From Kistimonas sp964291485 (GTDB lineage Bacteria > Pseudomonadota > Gammaproteobacteria > Pseudomonadales > Endozoicomonadaceae), in NCBI GenBank assembly GCA_964291485.2, contig OZ220224.1, positions 744,001 through 808,000 on the forward strand: a stretch of DNA of 64,000 bases, read 5' to 3'. Positions within the stretch are counted from its first letter, which is position 1. Each line of letters starts with the position of its first letter. This document shows positions 18,852-27,095 of this stretch, piece by piece. The notes under the pieces are model-generated. The model did not search any database. It saw only the letters and a program-made list of their open reading frames with translations, and was not told where the DNA came from. The position numbers were made by a program, and so were the translations under genes.

Positions 18852-18884
18852 AAAAAACCTCCGGTTATTCAACGGAGGTTTTTC
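18852..18884 (+). terminator. Rho-independent terminator after eno
   Basis: AAAAACCTCCG and CGGAGGTTTTT form a stem of about 11 base pairs with a nine-base loop, followed by T residues and CGTTTG. The A-rich left arm may let it work in both directions. Confidence 0.9.
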
Positions 18885-19056
18885 GTTTGTCACTTACCAT
18901 TTCTAGGCATTTATTCCTGAAGTACGTCACTGGCTATACAGCAATATAAAAACGGTCTTAAAAATATGTTCTGAACTCATGGGGATCAGCTAGATATATA
19001 GGTGCCTACTCTTTGTGTGTAGGTGTTTTCTATTATCTGTAGCAGTATTTTATCTC

Positions 19057-20208
19057 ATGAGTAAAGAAATCAAGATAGCAATTGCCGGTGTTGGGAATTG
19101 TGCCAGCGCCCTTGTTCAAGGTATCAATTTCTATCGGGACAATCAGGATGATGCCATCCCCGGTATTATGTTTACTGACATAGGCGGCTATCGTCCGGCA
19201 GATATCACGTTTGTGGCTGCCTTTGATGTGGATGAGCGAAAGGTTGGGAAGCCGTTGTCAGAAGCGATTTTTGCGCCGCCTAACTGTGCCCGTATTTTTC
19301 ATCGAGACATCCGGGAAGCGTGTCAGGTTCAGCTTGGCCCATTGCTTGACGGCATAGCGCCGCACATGGAGACCTGTCACGAGACCATCAATTTCAAGCC
19401 CTGTGCCGGTTTGCCGGTTGATGTCACGCAAACGTTGATTGATCGTGACGTTGATATCCTGATCAATTACATGCCAGTGGGTTCGGAACAGGCGACAGCG
19501 TTTTATGCGGAAGCGGCGCTAAATGCAGGTGTTGCCTTTCTGAATTGCATACCGGTATTTATCGCATCAGATCCTGATTGGGAAAACCGGTTTATTGAGG
19601 CGGGCCTCCCCCTGATTGGTGATGACATGCGATCCCAGTTCGGGGCCAGCTATTTTTCCCAGCTGATCCAGGAAGGGTTGTTTGATCGTGGTCACAGAGT
19701 GGAGTTCCACTGCCAGACCAATGTGGGTGGTAATACCGATTTTGCCAACATGGTGGATCAAAGTCGTTTGGCGAATAAAAAGATCAGCAAGGAAAATGTG
19801 ATTCGTGCCCAGAACGACATTCGCGGTATTCCTGTGCCTAAAGATGGTATTTATGCCGGTCCCAGTAGCTTTATCCCATATCTGAAGGACAATAAGGTGG
19901 CTAACCTCCGAGTTGAGGCGCTTGGGTTTGGTGATGCCAAATTGACTATTGACGCAAAACTGAGCGTTCAGGACAGTGAAAATTCGGCAGGTGTTGTCAT
20001 TGATGCCATTCGTTATCTTCAGGTAGCCCGTGAAATGGATATCGTCGGTGCTCTTCGTGGCCCCAGTGCCTGGACCCAGAAGACACCTCCAGAGCAAATG
20101 ATGAATGCCGATGCCAAGCGGGAATGCGAGGCCCTGGCAAAACGGGAATATACCGATATCACCAGTCAACAGGTATTTGCCAGTGAGAAAAAACGTCAAT
20201 TCTTATGA
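19057..20208 (+). CDS. ino1: Inositol-3-phosphate synthase, actinobacterial-like type
   Basis: This enzyme isomerises glucose 6-phosphate to 1L-myo-inositol 3-phosphate with bound NAD. The 383-residue product follows the mycobacterial Ino1 pattern closely: IAIAGVGNCASALVQG (NAD site), FVAAFDVDERKVG, LPVFIASDPDWENRF, IGDDMRSQFGA, TNVGGNTDFANM and NSAGVVIDAIRY. ATG at 19057 is chosen over an upstream GTG in the same frame. The gene overlaps the next reading frame by 26 bases. Such synthases are uncommon in gammaproteobacteria and may serve phosphatidylinositol or inositol-based solutes; the product's use is not shown here. Confidence 0.93.
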   Translation: MSKEIKIAIAGVGNCASALVQGINFYRDNQDDAIPGIMFTDIGGYRPADITFVAAFDVDERKVGKPLSEAIFAPPNCARIFHRDIREACQVQLGPLLDGIAPHMETCHETINFKPCAGLPVDVTQTLIDRDVDILINYMPVGSEQATAFYAEAALNAGVAFLNCIPVFIASDPDWENRFIEAGLPLIGDDMRSQFGASYFSQLIQEGLFDRGHRVEFHCQTNVGGNTDFANMVDQSRLANKKISKENVIRAQNDIRGIPVPKDGIYAGPSSFIPYLKDNKVANLRVEALGFGDAKLTIDAKLSVQDSENSAGVVIDAIRYLQVAREMDIVGALRGPSAWTQKTPPEQMMNADAKRECEALAKREYTDITSQQVFASEKKRQFL

Positions 20209-20578
20209 TATTGATGGTGTCATTTTTCTGGACGGGTACGAGGGTGTTTATCCTGGACCTGATGATCTGATTGTTACCGGTCGCAGTATTGAGGAAGCCC
20301 GTGACACCTTGGCGATGTTGGCCTCTCGGCGGATCACCAACCCGGTGTTCTTTAATAACCGGCCTTTTGTGGAAAAAACCCGCGAAAGTTCCGGCTATCA
20401 CAAAGTGCAGGTGTTAAGTATGCTGATCTCAAGCGGCTTTCAAGTGGGGGTGCATTTTGAGGATGATGAAATTCAGAAACAAATCATTGAGCAGGCTGAA
20501 TTGCCATTGAAGGTCGTCCATTTCCGGCATGACTTGTCGGACAAGGAAAATGTCCGGCGTTGTTTTGCGTCTCTATAG
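20183..20578 (+). CDS. Small HAD-like protein overlapping ino1
   Basis: From a GTG at 20183 the product is about 131 residues. It starts with SYDIDGVIFLDGYEGVYPGP, which contains the HAD-superfamily motif I (DxDG), and contains FEDDEIQKQ, a likely late motif. The usual cap domain is missing. The start lies inside ino1, so the two are likely co-translated. A phosphatase that dephosphorylates inositol 3-phosphate is an attractive role but is inference. An alternative ATG further upstream would put the N-terminus deeper within ino1 and match no family. Confidence 0.7.
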   Translation: MRKNVNSYDIDGVIFLDGYEGVYPGPDDLIVTGRSIEEARDTLAMLASRRITNPVFFNNRPFVEKTRESSGYHKVQVLSMLISSGFQVGVHFEDDEIQKQIIEQAELPLKVVHFRHDLSDKENVRRCFASL

Positions 20579-21187
20579 AGTTGATTTCGCCAGTCCCCCT
20601 TCTTCCAGTTTCTTTTGATCGCTAATGCCTTTTCATCTCACAGGATTCACCACGAAAGGACTCGCTTTGCTGGTCCGGGGGCTCTCAAGGCTCCTGTACC
20701 CGGTATTTTCGGTTTCTCACCGCCTTCCCATCTGCGCTGTTGGTTTCTCTTGCCTTTCCCTGAGACAGTCTTTGGTCAGAAACAATCTTTAACAATCAAA
20801 ATCAATTGGTCTTAATGTCTGTTGCGGCACCTACCACTCGAAGAAAGTGAGTAGCGACTGTTTTTGATGCGCGTAAAGCAATTTCTTTGCGGAATGTTCG
20901 TATTCTTTTACTTTTTTGCTGTTGCTGGTTGAAAGTGTTTGTTTTTCTATAAGGTATTGTTGTGTGTCAAAAAATGGTTTTGTTTCGGCAAAGATCTATT
21001 GCGATATTAAATACCTTTGAAATACCATTTCGATATTGCCAGATGATGTCGATCTGATAGTGCATTGCCGTCCGTGAGTGACCGGGGTTATCACTTGATG
21101 CCCTCTGCCGATGTATCCGGAACAGTCATCTTTTTTTTCAGCATAACAATGTCGACCGCGAGTGCGGTTGCAACCGGGAGAATAGGC
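20579..21187. other. Long intergenic stretch upstream of gapA
   Basis: This is 609 bases without a convincing gene. A plus-strand frame at 20615-20815 reads as low-quality protein and is not accepted. The right part is AT-rich and carries the half-sites listed separately, consistent with a regulated gapA promoter. Confidence 0.55.
20951..21027. promoter_or_regulatory. GntR-like half-sites upstream of gapA
   Basis: AAGGTATT at 20951-20958 and AATACCTT at 21010-21017 are a perfect inverted repeat. ATACCA at 21022-21027 lies ten bases on, in the context AAATACCATTTC. The same hexamer family clusters upstream of eno. They are possible operators of the gntR product. Confidence 0.4.
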
Positions 21188-22192
21188 ATGATCAACATCG
21201 CCATCAATGGTTACGGACGTATCGGACGCAACGTACTGCGCGCGTTGTACGAAGCAGGCCGTACCGATGAATTCCGCATTGTTGCGATCAATGATCTGGG
21301 CGACGCCAAGACCAACGCACACCTGACCAAATACGACACTGTTCACGGTCGTTTCAACGCCCTGGTAGAAGCCGGCGAAGACGCCCTGTACGTGAATGGT
21401 GATGAAATCCGCACATTCGCTGAGCGTAACCCGGCGAATCTGCCCTGGGCTGACCTGGGTGTGGATGTGGTGTTCGAATGCACCGGTATTTTCCGTTCCA
21501 AATCAGAGTGCCAGGCGCACATTGACGCTGGCGCGAAGAAAGTCATTATTTCTGCACCGGGCAAGGAAGTGGATGCAACCGTCGTTTATGGCGTGAACCA
21601 CGACATCCTGACCGCGGACATGACCGTTATCTCCAACGCCTCCTGCACCACCAACTGTCTGGCGCCGGTGGCCAAGCCTCTGAACGACGCTATTGGTATC
21701 GAAAGCGGCATGATGACCACCATCCATGCTTATACCAATGATCAGCGTTTGAGCGACGTGTATCACACTGACCTGTACCGCGCCCGTGCTGCGGCACTGA
21801 ACATGATCCCCACCAAGACCGGAGCGGCTGAAGCGGTTGGCCTGGTTGTGCCTGAACTGCAGGGCCGTTTCTCTGGCATGGCGGTACGGGTTCCCACTGC
21901 CAACGTCTCCGTGGTTGACCTGAACTTCATCGCTGCTCGCGATACCAGCGTGGAAGAGGTAAATGAGATTGTGGCCACCGCAGCGGCCAAGGCGCCAATG
22001 AATACCGTGCTGGATATCAACACCCAGCCGCTGGTGTCCATCGACTTTAACCACAGCCCGTTCTCTTCCAACTTTGATGCTACCCAGACCCGCGTCCAGG
22101 GTCGTCTGGTGAAAGTCATGAGCTGGTACGACAATGAGTGGGGCTTCTCCAACCGCATGCTGGATACCGCCAAGGCATTCATCAACGCGTAA
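21188..22192 (+). CDS. gapA: Glyceraldehyde-3-phosphate dehydrogenase
   Basis: It oxidises glyceraldehyde 3-phosphate to 1,3-bisphosphoglycerate. The 334-residue protein begins MINIAINGYGRIGRNVLRAL and has the catalytic segment SNASCTTNCLAPVAK, the phosphate-site region TIHAYTNDQ and the AVRVPTANVSVVDL block. The acidic residue in AINDLGD favours NAD over NADP. The frame is open to 21065, but the ATG at 21188 matches the family. A strong terminator follows. The 600-base upstream gap has candidate regulator sites. Confidence 0.98.
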   Translation: MINIAINGYGRIGRNVLRALYEAGRTDEFRIVAINDLGDAKTNAHLTKYDTVHGRFNALVEAGEDALYVNGDEIRTFAERNPANLPWADLGVDVVFECTGIFRSKSECQAHIDAGAKKVIISAPGKEVDATVVYGVNHDILTADMTVISNASCTTNCLAPVAKPLNDAIGIESGMMTTIHAYTNDQRLSDVYHTDLYRARAAALNMIPTKTGAAEAVGLVVPELQGRFSGMAVRVPTANVSVVDLNFIAARDTSVEEVNEIVATAAAKAPMNTVLDINTQPLVSIDFNHSPFSSNFDATQTRVQGRLVKVMSWYDNEWGFSNRMLDTAKAFINA

Positions 22193-22211
22193 TGAAAACC
22201 CGAGAGAAAAA

Positions 22212-22243
22212 AGAGACCGTTCATTGAACGGTCTCTCGTTTTA
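22212..22243 (+). terminator. Rho-independent terminator after gapA
   Basis: AGAGACCGTTC (22212-22222) pairs with GAACGGTCTCT (22226-22236) over a short loop, followed by CGTTTTAT. A-rich sequence precedes the stem. Confidence 0.88.
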
Positions 22244-22258
22244 TGAGTCATAAATAGG

Positions 22259-22291
22259 CGGCTTTTCCTCACTTAATGTGGCGAAAAGCCG
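22259..22291. other. Stem-loop in the pyk leader
   Basis: CGGCTTTTC (22259-22267) and GAAAAGCCG (22283-22291) are complementary with a 15-base loop. They lie about 110 bases before the pyk start. No T run follows, so it may be a leader structure or protein site. Confidence 0.35.
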
Positions 22292-22403
22292 TCTATGTTT
22301 GCTGAGAGTCGTTGCTGGCAGGGAAGAAATTGTTTGTCTGACTAACGACAATGGTTTTCCTGCCCTATGCTGCCTGCATAGCCCTGCTAATTTCCGGTCA
22401 AAA

Positions 22404-23831
22404 ATGAATATGCTGAGACGAACCAAGATAGTTGCCACCCTGGGACCTGCCACAGAAAGTGAAGAAGCACTGGAAAAACTGATTGCCGCTGGTGTCGATG
22501 TCGTGCGCCTGAACTTCTCGCATGGCGAACCGGAAGAGCATCGGTTGCGGGCAGAGCGGGTACGGTCCATTGCAGCAAGGCAGGGGCGGACGGTAGCGAT
22601 TCTTGGGGATTTGCAGGGCCCAAAAATCCGTATTGCCCGTTTCCGTGACGGACAGGTTACCCTGTCTGACGGCGCCAGCTTTACGCTGGACGGTGAGTTG
22701 GCGATAGATCAGGGCAACAGCGAAGCCGTAGGTATTGCCTATAAGCAACTGCCCAATGACTGTAAGGCAGGCGACGTTCTGCTTCTGGATGATGGTCGTC
22801 TCAGCCTGGAAGTGACTGATATTGATGGCATGAAAATCCACTGCCGTGTAATAAACGGTGGGGTATTGTCCAATAACAAAGGGATTAATCTTCAGGGGGG
22901 CGGACTCTCAGCCCCCGCCCTGACTGACAAGGATAAGCATGATATCCAGGTAGCGGCCGATATTGGCGTTGATTATCTGGCCGTTTCCTTTGTCCGTAAT
23001 GGTGAGGATCTGGAAGAAGCGCGTCGTCTGATGCAGGGTGCGGGTGGCAATGCAGCGATTCTTTCCAAAATTGAACGGGCTGAGGTCGTTCGCAGTCAGG
23101 AACGGCTGGAAGACGTTATTCGTGCGTCTGATGCCGTCATGGTTGCCCGTGGTGACCTCGGGGTTGAAATTGGGGATGCTGAGCTCGTCGGTGTTCAGAA
23201 AAACATGATTGCCACGGCCCGCCTGCTGAATCGCCCTGTGATTACGGCGACCCAGATGATGGAGTCGATGATCCAGAATTCCCTGCCGACCCGTGCCGAA
23301 GTGTTTGACGTGGCCAATGCCGTACTGGATGGCACGGATGCCGTGATGTTGTCTGCAGAATCTGCGACAGGCAAATGCCCGCACGGTGTCGTTGAGGCGA
23401 TGGCCCGTATCTGCTGCGGTGCAGAAAAGCAGCCTGCAGCGACCGTATCTCAGCATCGCATGGAGTTTTCCTTCCAGGAAAATGATGAGGCCATTGCCAT
23501 GGCGGCGATGTACGCGGCTAACCATATGGAAGGTGTACGTGCGATTGTCTGCCTGACCCGGAGTGGTAAAACTGCCTTGTGGATGTCCCGGATTAACTCC
23601 GGTTTGCCGATTTTTGCACTCAGCCGCCTTGAAGAAACCCGACGTCGTCTGGCGCTTTATCGGGGCGTACATTGTTTGCCGTTCTCCATGCGTAGCGATA
23701 ACCCGGAAGTTGAAGCCCATGCCATTGAAGAGCTGGTCAAGGGTGGGCATGTTGAAAAAGGCGACAGGGTGATCCTTACCCGGGGTGAAAGCAGCGGGTC
23801 GACGAATACGGTGAAGATTATTACCGTTTAA
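22404..23831 (+). CDS. pyk: Pyruvate kinase
   Basis: It transfers phosphate from phosphoenolpyruvate to ADP, the last step of glycolysis. The roughly 475-residue protein starts MNMLRRTKIVATLGPATES and has RLNFSHGEPEEH, GDLQGPKIRIARF, the metal-site block SKIERAEVV, VARGDLGVEIG and the signature TATQMMESMI. A C-terminal regulatory domain follows. The frame is open upstream to 22278, but the ATG at 22404 (or 22410) gives the family start. pfkA follows 39 bases later on the same strand. Confidence 0.97.
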   Translation: MNMLRRTKIVATLGPATESEEALEKLIAAGVDVVRLNFSHGEPEEHRLRAERVRSIAARQGRTVAILGDLQGPKIRIARFRDGQVTLSDGASFTLDGELAIDQGNSEAVGIAYKQLPNDCKAGDVLLLDDGRLSLEVTDIDGMKIHCRVINGGVLSNNKGINLQGGGLSAPALTDKDKHDIQVAADIGVDYLAVSFVRNGEDLEEARRLMQGAGGNAAILSKIERAEVVRSQERLEDVIRASDAVMVARGDLGVEIGDAELVGVQKNMIATARLLNRPVITATQMMESMIQNSLPTRAEVFDVANAVLDGTDAVMLSAESATGKCPHGVVEAMARICCGAEKQPAATVSQHRMEFSFQENDEAIAMAAMYAANHMEGVRAIVCLTRSGKTALWMSRINSGLPIFALSRLEETRRRLALYRGVHCLPFSMRSDNPEVEAHAIEELVKGGHVEKGDRVILTRGESSGSTNTVKIITV

Positions 23832-23870
23832 ACCATTTCCGGTGATGAGCGTTTAACAGGGATTTACAAC

Positions 23871-24854
23871 ATGACCAGAGAAATTCGCAGGTTAGGCGTA
23901 CTGACATCCGGTGGTGATGCGCCGGGCATGAATGCGGCTATCCGCGCCGTGGTGAGGGCCTGTGTCCACCATGGCATCAAGCCTTACGGGATTCGTGAGG
24001 GTTACAAGGGACTGATTGACGGCCAGATTGAGCCCATGAATGCCCGCTCGGTGGCGAATATCGTCAATCAGGGCGGAACATTGCTCAAGTCTGCCCGCTC
24101 CCAGGCTTTCCGCACACCGGAAGGACGACAGACTGCGTTTGAGAATTTCCGCAGTGCCGATCTGGACGCGCTGGTGGTAATTGGTGGCGATGGCTCCTTT
24201 ACGGGGGCAACGCTCTTTGAAAAGGAATTCGGTATACCTGTCGTTGGTGTTCCCGGCACGATTGATAACGATATATTCGGTACGGATTACACCATCGGTT
24301 ATGACACAGCACTGAATACTGTGGTCGAGGCAGTGGACAAGATCCGGGATACGGCCACATCCCATAATCGGCTGTTCTTCGTTGAAGTCATGGGGCGTGA
24401 TGCTGGCTTTATTGCGCTGAATTCCGGTATAGGGTGTGGTGCGGAAGAAATCCTGATTCCAGAAGCTGATCGTGGCATTGATCACCTGATCAAATCACTG
24501 GAGCGCAGTGACCGGGCCGGTAAAACCTCCAGTATTGTTCTGGTCGCGGAAGGCGGTAAGGGCGGTGGGGCGTTTGAACTCGCGAAAACCCTGGAAGAGC
24601 GACTGCCCGATTACGAGGCCAGAGTGACCGTTCTGGGCCATATCCAGCGTGGTGGCCGTCCGTCGTGTTTTGACCGGGTGCTGGCAAGCCGACTGGGTGT
24701 TGCGGCTGTTAAAACGCTGCTGGAAGGAAACAGCAGTGTCATGGTGGGTGTTCGCAACAACGCAGTGGCGCTGACGCCGTTTGCTGAAGCCATCAGCAAA
24801 CATAATGCGATTGACGAAGAACTATTGGAAGTCGCTGATATTGTTTCCATTTGA
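23871..24854 (+). CDS. pfkA: ATP-dependent 6-phosphofructokinase
   Basis: It phosphorylates fructose 6-phosphate to fructose 1,6-bisphosphate. The 327-residue product is close to the bacterial PfkA length. It has GVLTSGGDAPGMNAAIRA, IGGDGSFTGA (Gly-Asp-Gly-Ser, the ATP-using form rather than the pyrophosphate GGDDT), PGTIDNDIFGTDYTIGYDTA and VEVMGRDAGFIAL. The gene follows pyk closely, so the two probably share a transcript. Its end converges with the next minus-strand gene. Confidence 0.97.
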   Translation: MTREIRRLGVLTSGGDAPGMNAAIRAVVRACVHHGIKPYGIREGYKGLIDGQIEPMNARSVANIVNQGGTLLKSARSQAFRTPEGRQTAFENFRSADLDALVVIGGDGSFTGATLFEKEFGIPVVGVPGTIDNDIFGTDYTIGYDTALNTVVEAVDKIRDTATSHNRLFFVEVMGRDAGFIALNSGIGCGAEEILIPEADRGIDHLIKSLERSDRAGKTSSIVLVAEGGKGGGAFELAKTLEERLPDYEARVTVLGHIQRGGRPSCFDRVLASRLGVAAVKTLLEGNSSVMVGVRNNAVALTPFAEAISKHNAIDEELLEVADIVSI

Positions 24855-24866
24855 ACACATATAAGG

Positions 24867-25676
24867 TTATTCAGGTTCTGTTGTCTTTGACTCGGAGCCT
24901 GAATGGCATGTATCAAGAATATCCATATGTTTATCAATCCATTGTTTCACAGAACTGGGTAGCAGTTCTTGAACTAGGATTGTTTCTTCTTCTGACAGTG
25001 TTTCTTTTCTAGATTTAAACAGCGCATTTCTGACATCAGTTGCATTAATTATCTTACCTTGATGCAAGTTTGGTTGAGCTTTTAAATGTTGCCATTGGAG
25101 AAAATGTTGTAAATAAAAACTGGAGTCATCTTTCTCATATCCGATGAGAGCATGATTGGATGACTCAGGGGCAAGTCTAAATTTTCTTTGCTCTGCTTCA
25201 ACTTTCTGATTTATCTCGCTAAACCACTTGTCATCGTCATTATGATCATTTTGACCAATAATTGCACATTGCCTCTCTGGATAACCTGTTATGTATGGCG
25301 CAATAGCCTGTGAAATCATTTCTTTGCGTTCTTCAAAATTAAATGGGTTTTTATGTTCACGGGTTTTGTTAGTTGAACCGACAACAATGATTAGCAAGTT
25401 TGTTTGGGTAAAGGCCTGCTCAATCATCTGACAATGCCCTATATGTATGGGCTGAAAGCGGCCAATATAGATTATTGAATCATACGAAATCTTAATATCT
25501 TTACTGGGTAAAGGTTCTTTGCTGATTATTCCGTATTCTGATGAGGTGCCTGCTGTGGCTACCGTCGTGGTGACAGTGTGTAAACAGGTTGTAGTGGACA
25601 CTACAGTTTCTGTTTGTTGATCGGGTATTACGTCATAACACTTGTCTCCGTTTCCGGCGGCGCCTGTTCCTTCCAT
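24867..25676 (-). CDS. NadM/NadR-like nucleotidyltransferase with Thr-rich N-terminus
   Basis: The 269-residue protein has the adenylyltransferase core of the NMN/nicotinate-nucleotide family: YIGRFQPIHIGHCQMI with the HxGH motif, VVGSTNKTREHKNPFNFEER, and INATDVRNALF near the end. It probably transfers AMP to a nucleotide such as NMN. The first 65 residues are unusual, Thr/Val-rich and without homology I can name (TTVATAGTSSEYG). No Nudix or kinase domain is fused. It looks more AT-rich than pfkA before it and sits beside an insertion sequence, so it may be acquired. Confidence 0.75.
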   Translation of the reverse strand: MEGTGAAGNGDKCYDVIPDQQTETVVSTTTCLHTVTTTVATAGTSSEYGIISKEPLPSKDIKISYDSIIYIGRFQPIHIGHCQMIEQAFTQTNLLIIVVGSTNKTREHKNPFNFEERKEMISQAIAPYITGYPERQCAIIGQNDHNDDDKWFSEINQKVEAEQRKFRLAPESSNHALIGYEKDDSSFYLQHFLQWQHLKAQPNLHQGKIINATDVRNALFKSRKETLSEEETILVQELLPSSVKQWIDKHMDILDTCHSGSESKTTEPE

Positions 25677-25889
25677 GAATATACCTCACGACTAAATGAT
25701 GTTATCTGTGAGGAATTAGACAACAGTTCGTACTCTTTTCTGGAAGGAAAGCACAAGATGTCAGTCTTTTGCCTGACAGGAAAGTTATGGATCATCTAAC
25801 CGGCGCTGATTTTTTATTGGATTTATTCATGCTGATATTATTTTCAGCCATGAAACCCCTGATCTGATTCAGTAAAAATGGACATCGGC

Positions 25890-26741
25890 CTAAGCTGCTT
25901 TTGCCAACTCGAAATTCATGGGAGTCATATACCCCAATGAACTGTGTCGGCGGGTTCGATTGTAATCGACTTCAATGTATTCAAACACCGCCTGCCGCAT
26001 CTGCGCCCGATTCATCATTGGCTCATGATGTATAGCCTCAACTTTCAATGAGTGGAAAAAACTCTCTACGCAAGCGTTATCCCAACAGTCGCCTTTACGG
26101 CTCATACTCTGATGGCAGCCGTTTTTCTCGATCATGTCTCTGAATACTTGAGAGCAGTACTGACTGCCTCTATCGCTATGAAATAGCACACCAGCAGGAA
26201 ACCGTCGGCGCCAGAGCGCCATGTTCAATGCATCACACACCAGGTCAGCTTTCATTGTGGTTCCCATGGACCAGCCTATGACTCGACGTGAGAACAGATC
26301 AATGACAACGGCCAGATACAGCCAACCTTCGCTGGTTTGCAGATAGGTGATATCACCGGCCCATTTCTGGTTAGGCGCTGTGGCTACAAAGTCACGCTTG
26401 AGCAGGTTAGGCGCAACAGGCAACGTGTGCTTGCTGTCAGTCGTGACCCTGAATCTACGAGCGGCCCTGGGAACAAGACTCTGTCGTTTCATGCTGTCCT
26501 GAACGGTTTTGATACAGCAAGGCTGACCAGCATCCTCCAGGTCTTTCTGGATACGACGAGAACCTGAACGAGACTTACTCCTCCGAAATGCCTCCAGAAT
26601 CAACCCGTCACGAAGCTGCTGTTTGACAGCGCGATGACTGGATTTATGGCGGGTTCTTTCCCAGCGGTTGTACCCACTTCGCGAGACTCGTAGAACAGAA
26701 GCCATCCTGACCAGAGAAAACCGGCTCCTGTTCCTGAGCAT
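25890..26741 (-). CDS. IS3-family transposase OrfB (DDE integrase core)
   Basis: This is the catalytic part of the transposase, made as an OrfAB fusion by frameshift. An HTH_21-type region with RRIQKDLEDAG precedes the rve core. The three acidic residues are visible in WAGDITYL, FHSDRGSQYCSQ and NACVESFFHSLK. It ends YNRTRRHSSLGYMTPMNFE. The ORF is intact. In the -1 frame it continues upstream through ERFRFMLRNRSRFSL, so the ATG used here is only the formal start. Confidence 0.95.
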   Translation of the reverse strand: MLRNRSRFSLVRMASVLRVSRSGYNRWERTRHKSSHRAVKQQLRDGLILEAFRRSKSRSGSRRIQKDLEDAGQPCCIKTVQDSMKRQSLVPRAARRFRVTTDSKHTLPVAPNLLKRDFVATAPNQKWAGDITYLQTSEGWLYLAVVIDLFSRRVIGWSMGTTMKADLVCDALNMALWRRRFPAGVLFHSDRGSQYCSQVFRDMIEKNGCHQSMSRKGDCWDNACVESFFHSLKVEAIHHEPMMNRAQMRQAVFEYIEVDYNRTRRHSSLGYMTPMNFELAKAA

Positions 26742-26755
26742 AAAGCGGAAGCGCT

Positions 26756-27040
26756 CTATTTTTGGTTTTTTGCGAAGTAGGTGGCCGCCTTTTTTAGAAT
26801 TTCAAGCTCCTCAGCCTGCACCGCCAGTTGGCGCTTGAGTCTGGCAACCTCAGTCGCTAACGCAGACTCTCGCTCACTGACCGTCTTTTTTCTGAGCGCT
26901 GCGGATCGCCATGCGTAGAGCTGGGACTCTTGCAATCCCAACTCCCTGGCTGCTGACGGGATACTGGTTTTTTCGGCCAACCTCAGGGCTTCGGCTTTGA
27001 ATTCCGGTGAATGATATTTACGTTTTTTCTTGGTAGTCAT
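26756..27040 (-). CDS. IS3-family transposase OrfA (helix-turn-helix)
   Basis: The 94-residue protein has the HTH_Tnp_1 pattern: KYHSPEFKAEALRLAE, then AARELGLQESQLYAWRSA, then a leucine-zipper-like helix (LATEVARLKRQLAVQAEELE). It binds the IS ends. Near its C-terminus (YFAKNQK) lies the A-AAA-AAC slippery sequence that joins it to OrfB. Confidence 0.95.
   Translation of the reverse strand: MTTKKKRKYHSPEFKAEALRLAEKTSIPSAARELGLQESQLYAWRSAALRKKTVSERESALATEVARLKRQLAVQAEELEILKKAATYFAKNQK
26765..26771 (-). other. Programmed -1 frameshift heptamer
   Basis: Minus-strand A-AAA-AAC lies in the OrfA reading phase (gcA AAA AAC). Slippage by one base continues CCA AAA ATA GAG into the OrfB frame, which is open through its ATG at 26741. 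This is the canonical IS3-family arrangement. Confidence 0.85.
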
Positions 27041-27095
27041 TGGTCACCTCAGAGAGTGATTTTACTCCCTTAAGAAGGTGTCCATAATTACTTCC

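Larger units (their letters stand above)
25878..27085 (-). mobile_element. IS3-family insertion sequence
   Basis: About 1.2 kb with two overlapping transposase frames on the minus strand and imperfect terminal inverted repeats. The left end reads ATGGACATCGGCCTAAG. The right end, read inward, is ATGGACACCTTCTTAAG. The element lies between the nucleotidyltransferase gene and the stop codon of the octaheme cytochrome gene (10 bases away). I could not find a clear target duplication: the flanks are AAA on the left and AAT on the right. Confidence 0.9.

Noticed and set aside
20615..20815. Small ORF upstream of gapA
   Set aside because: No plausible ribosome-binding site, composition unlike protein, and it lies in a regulatory region.
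22908..23750. Minus-strand frame across pyk
   Set aside because: Shadow of pyruvate kinase, with no recognisable protein pattern.
25875..27090. Target site duplication of the IS
   Set aside because: Flanks AAA and AAT do not match; a duplication cannot be claimed.
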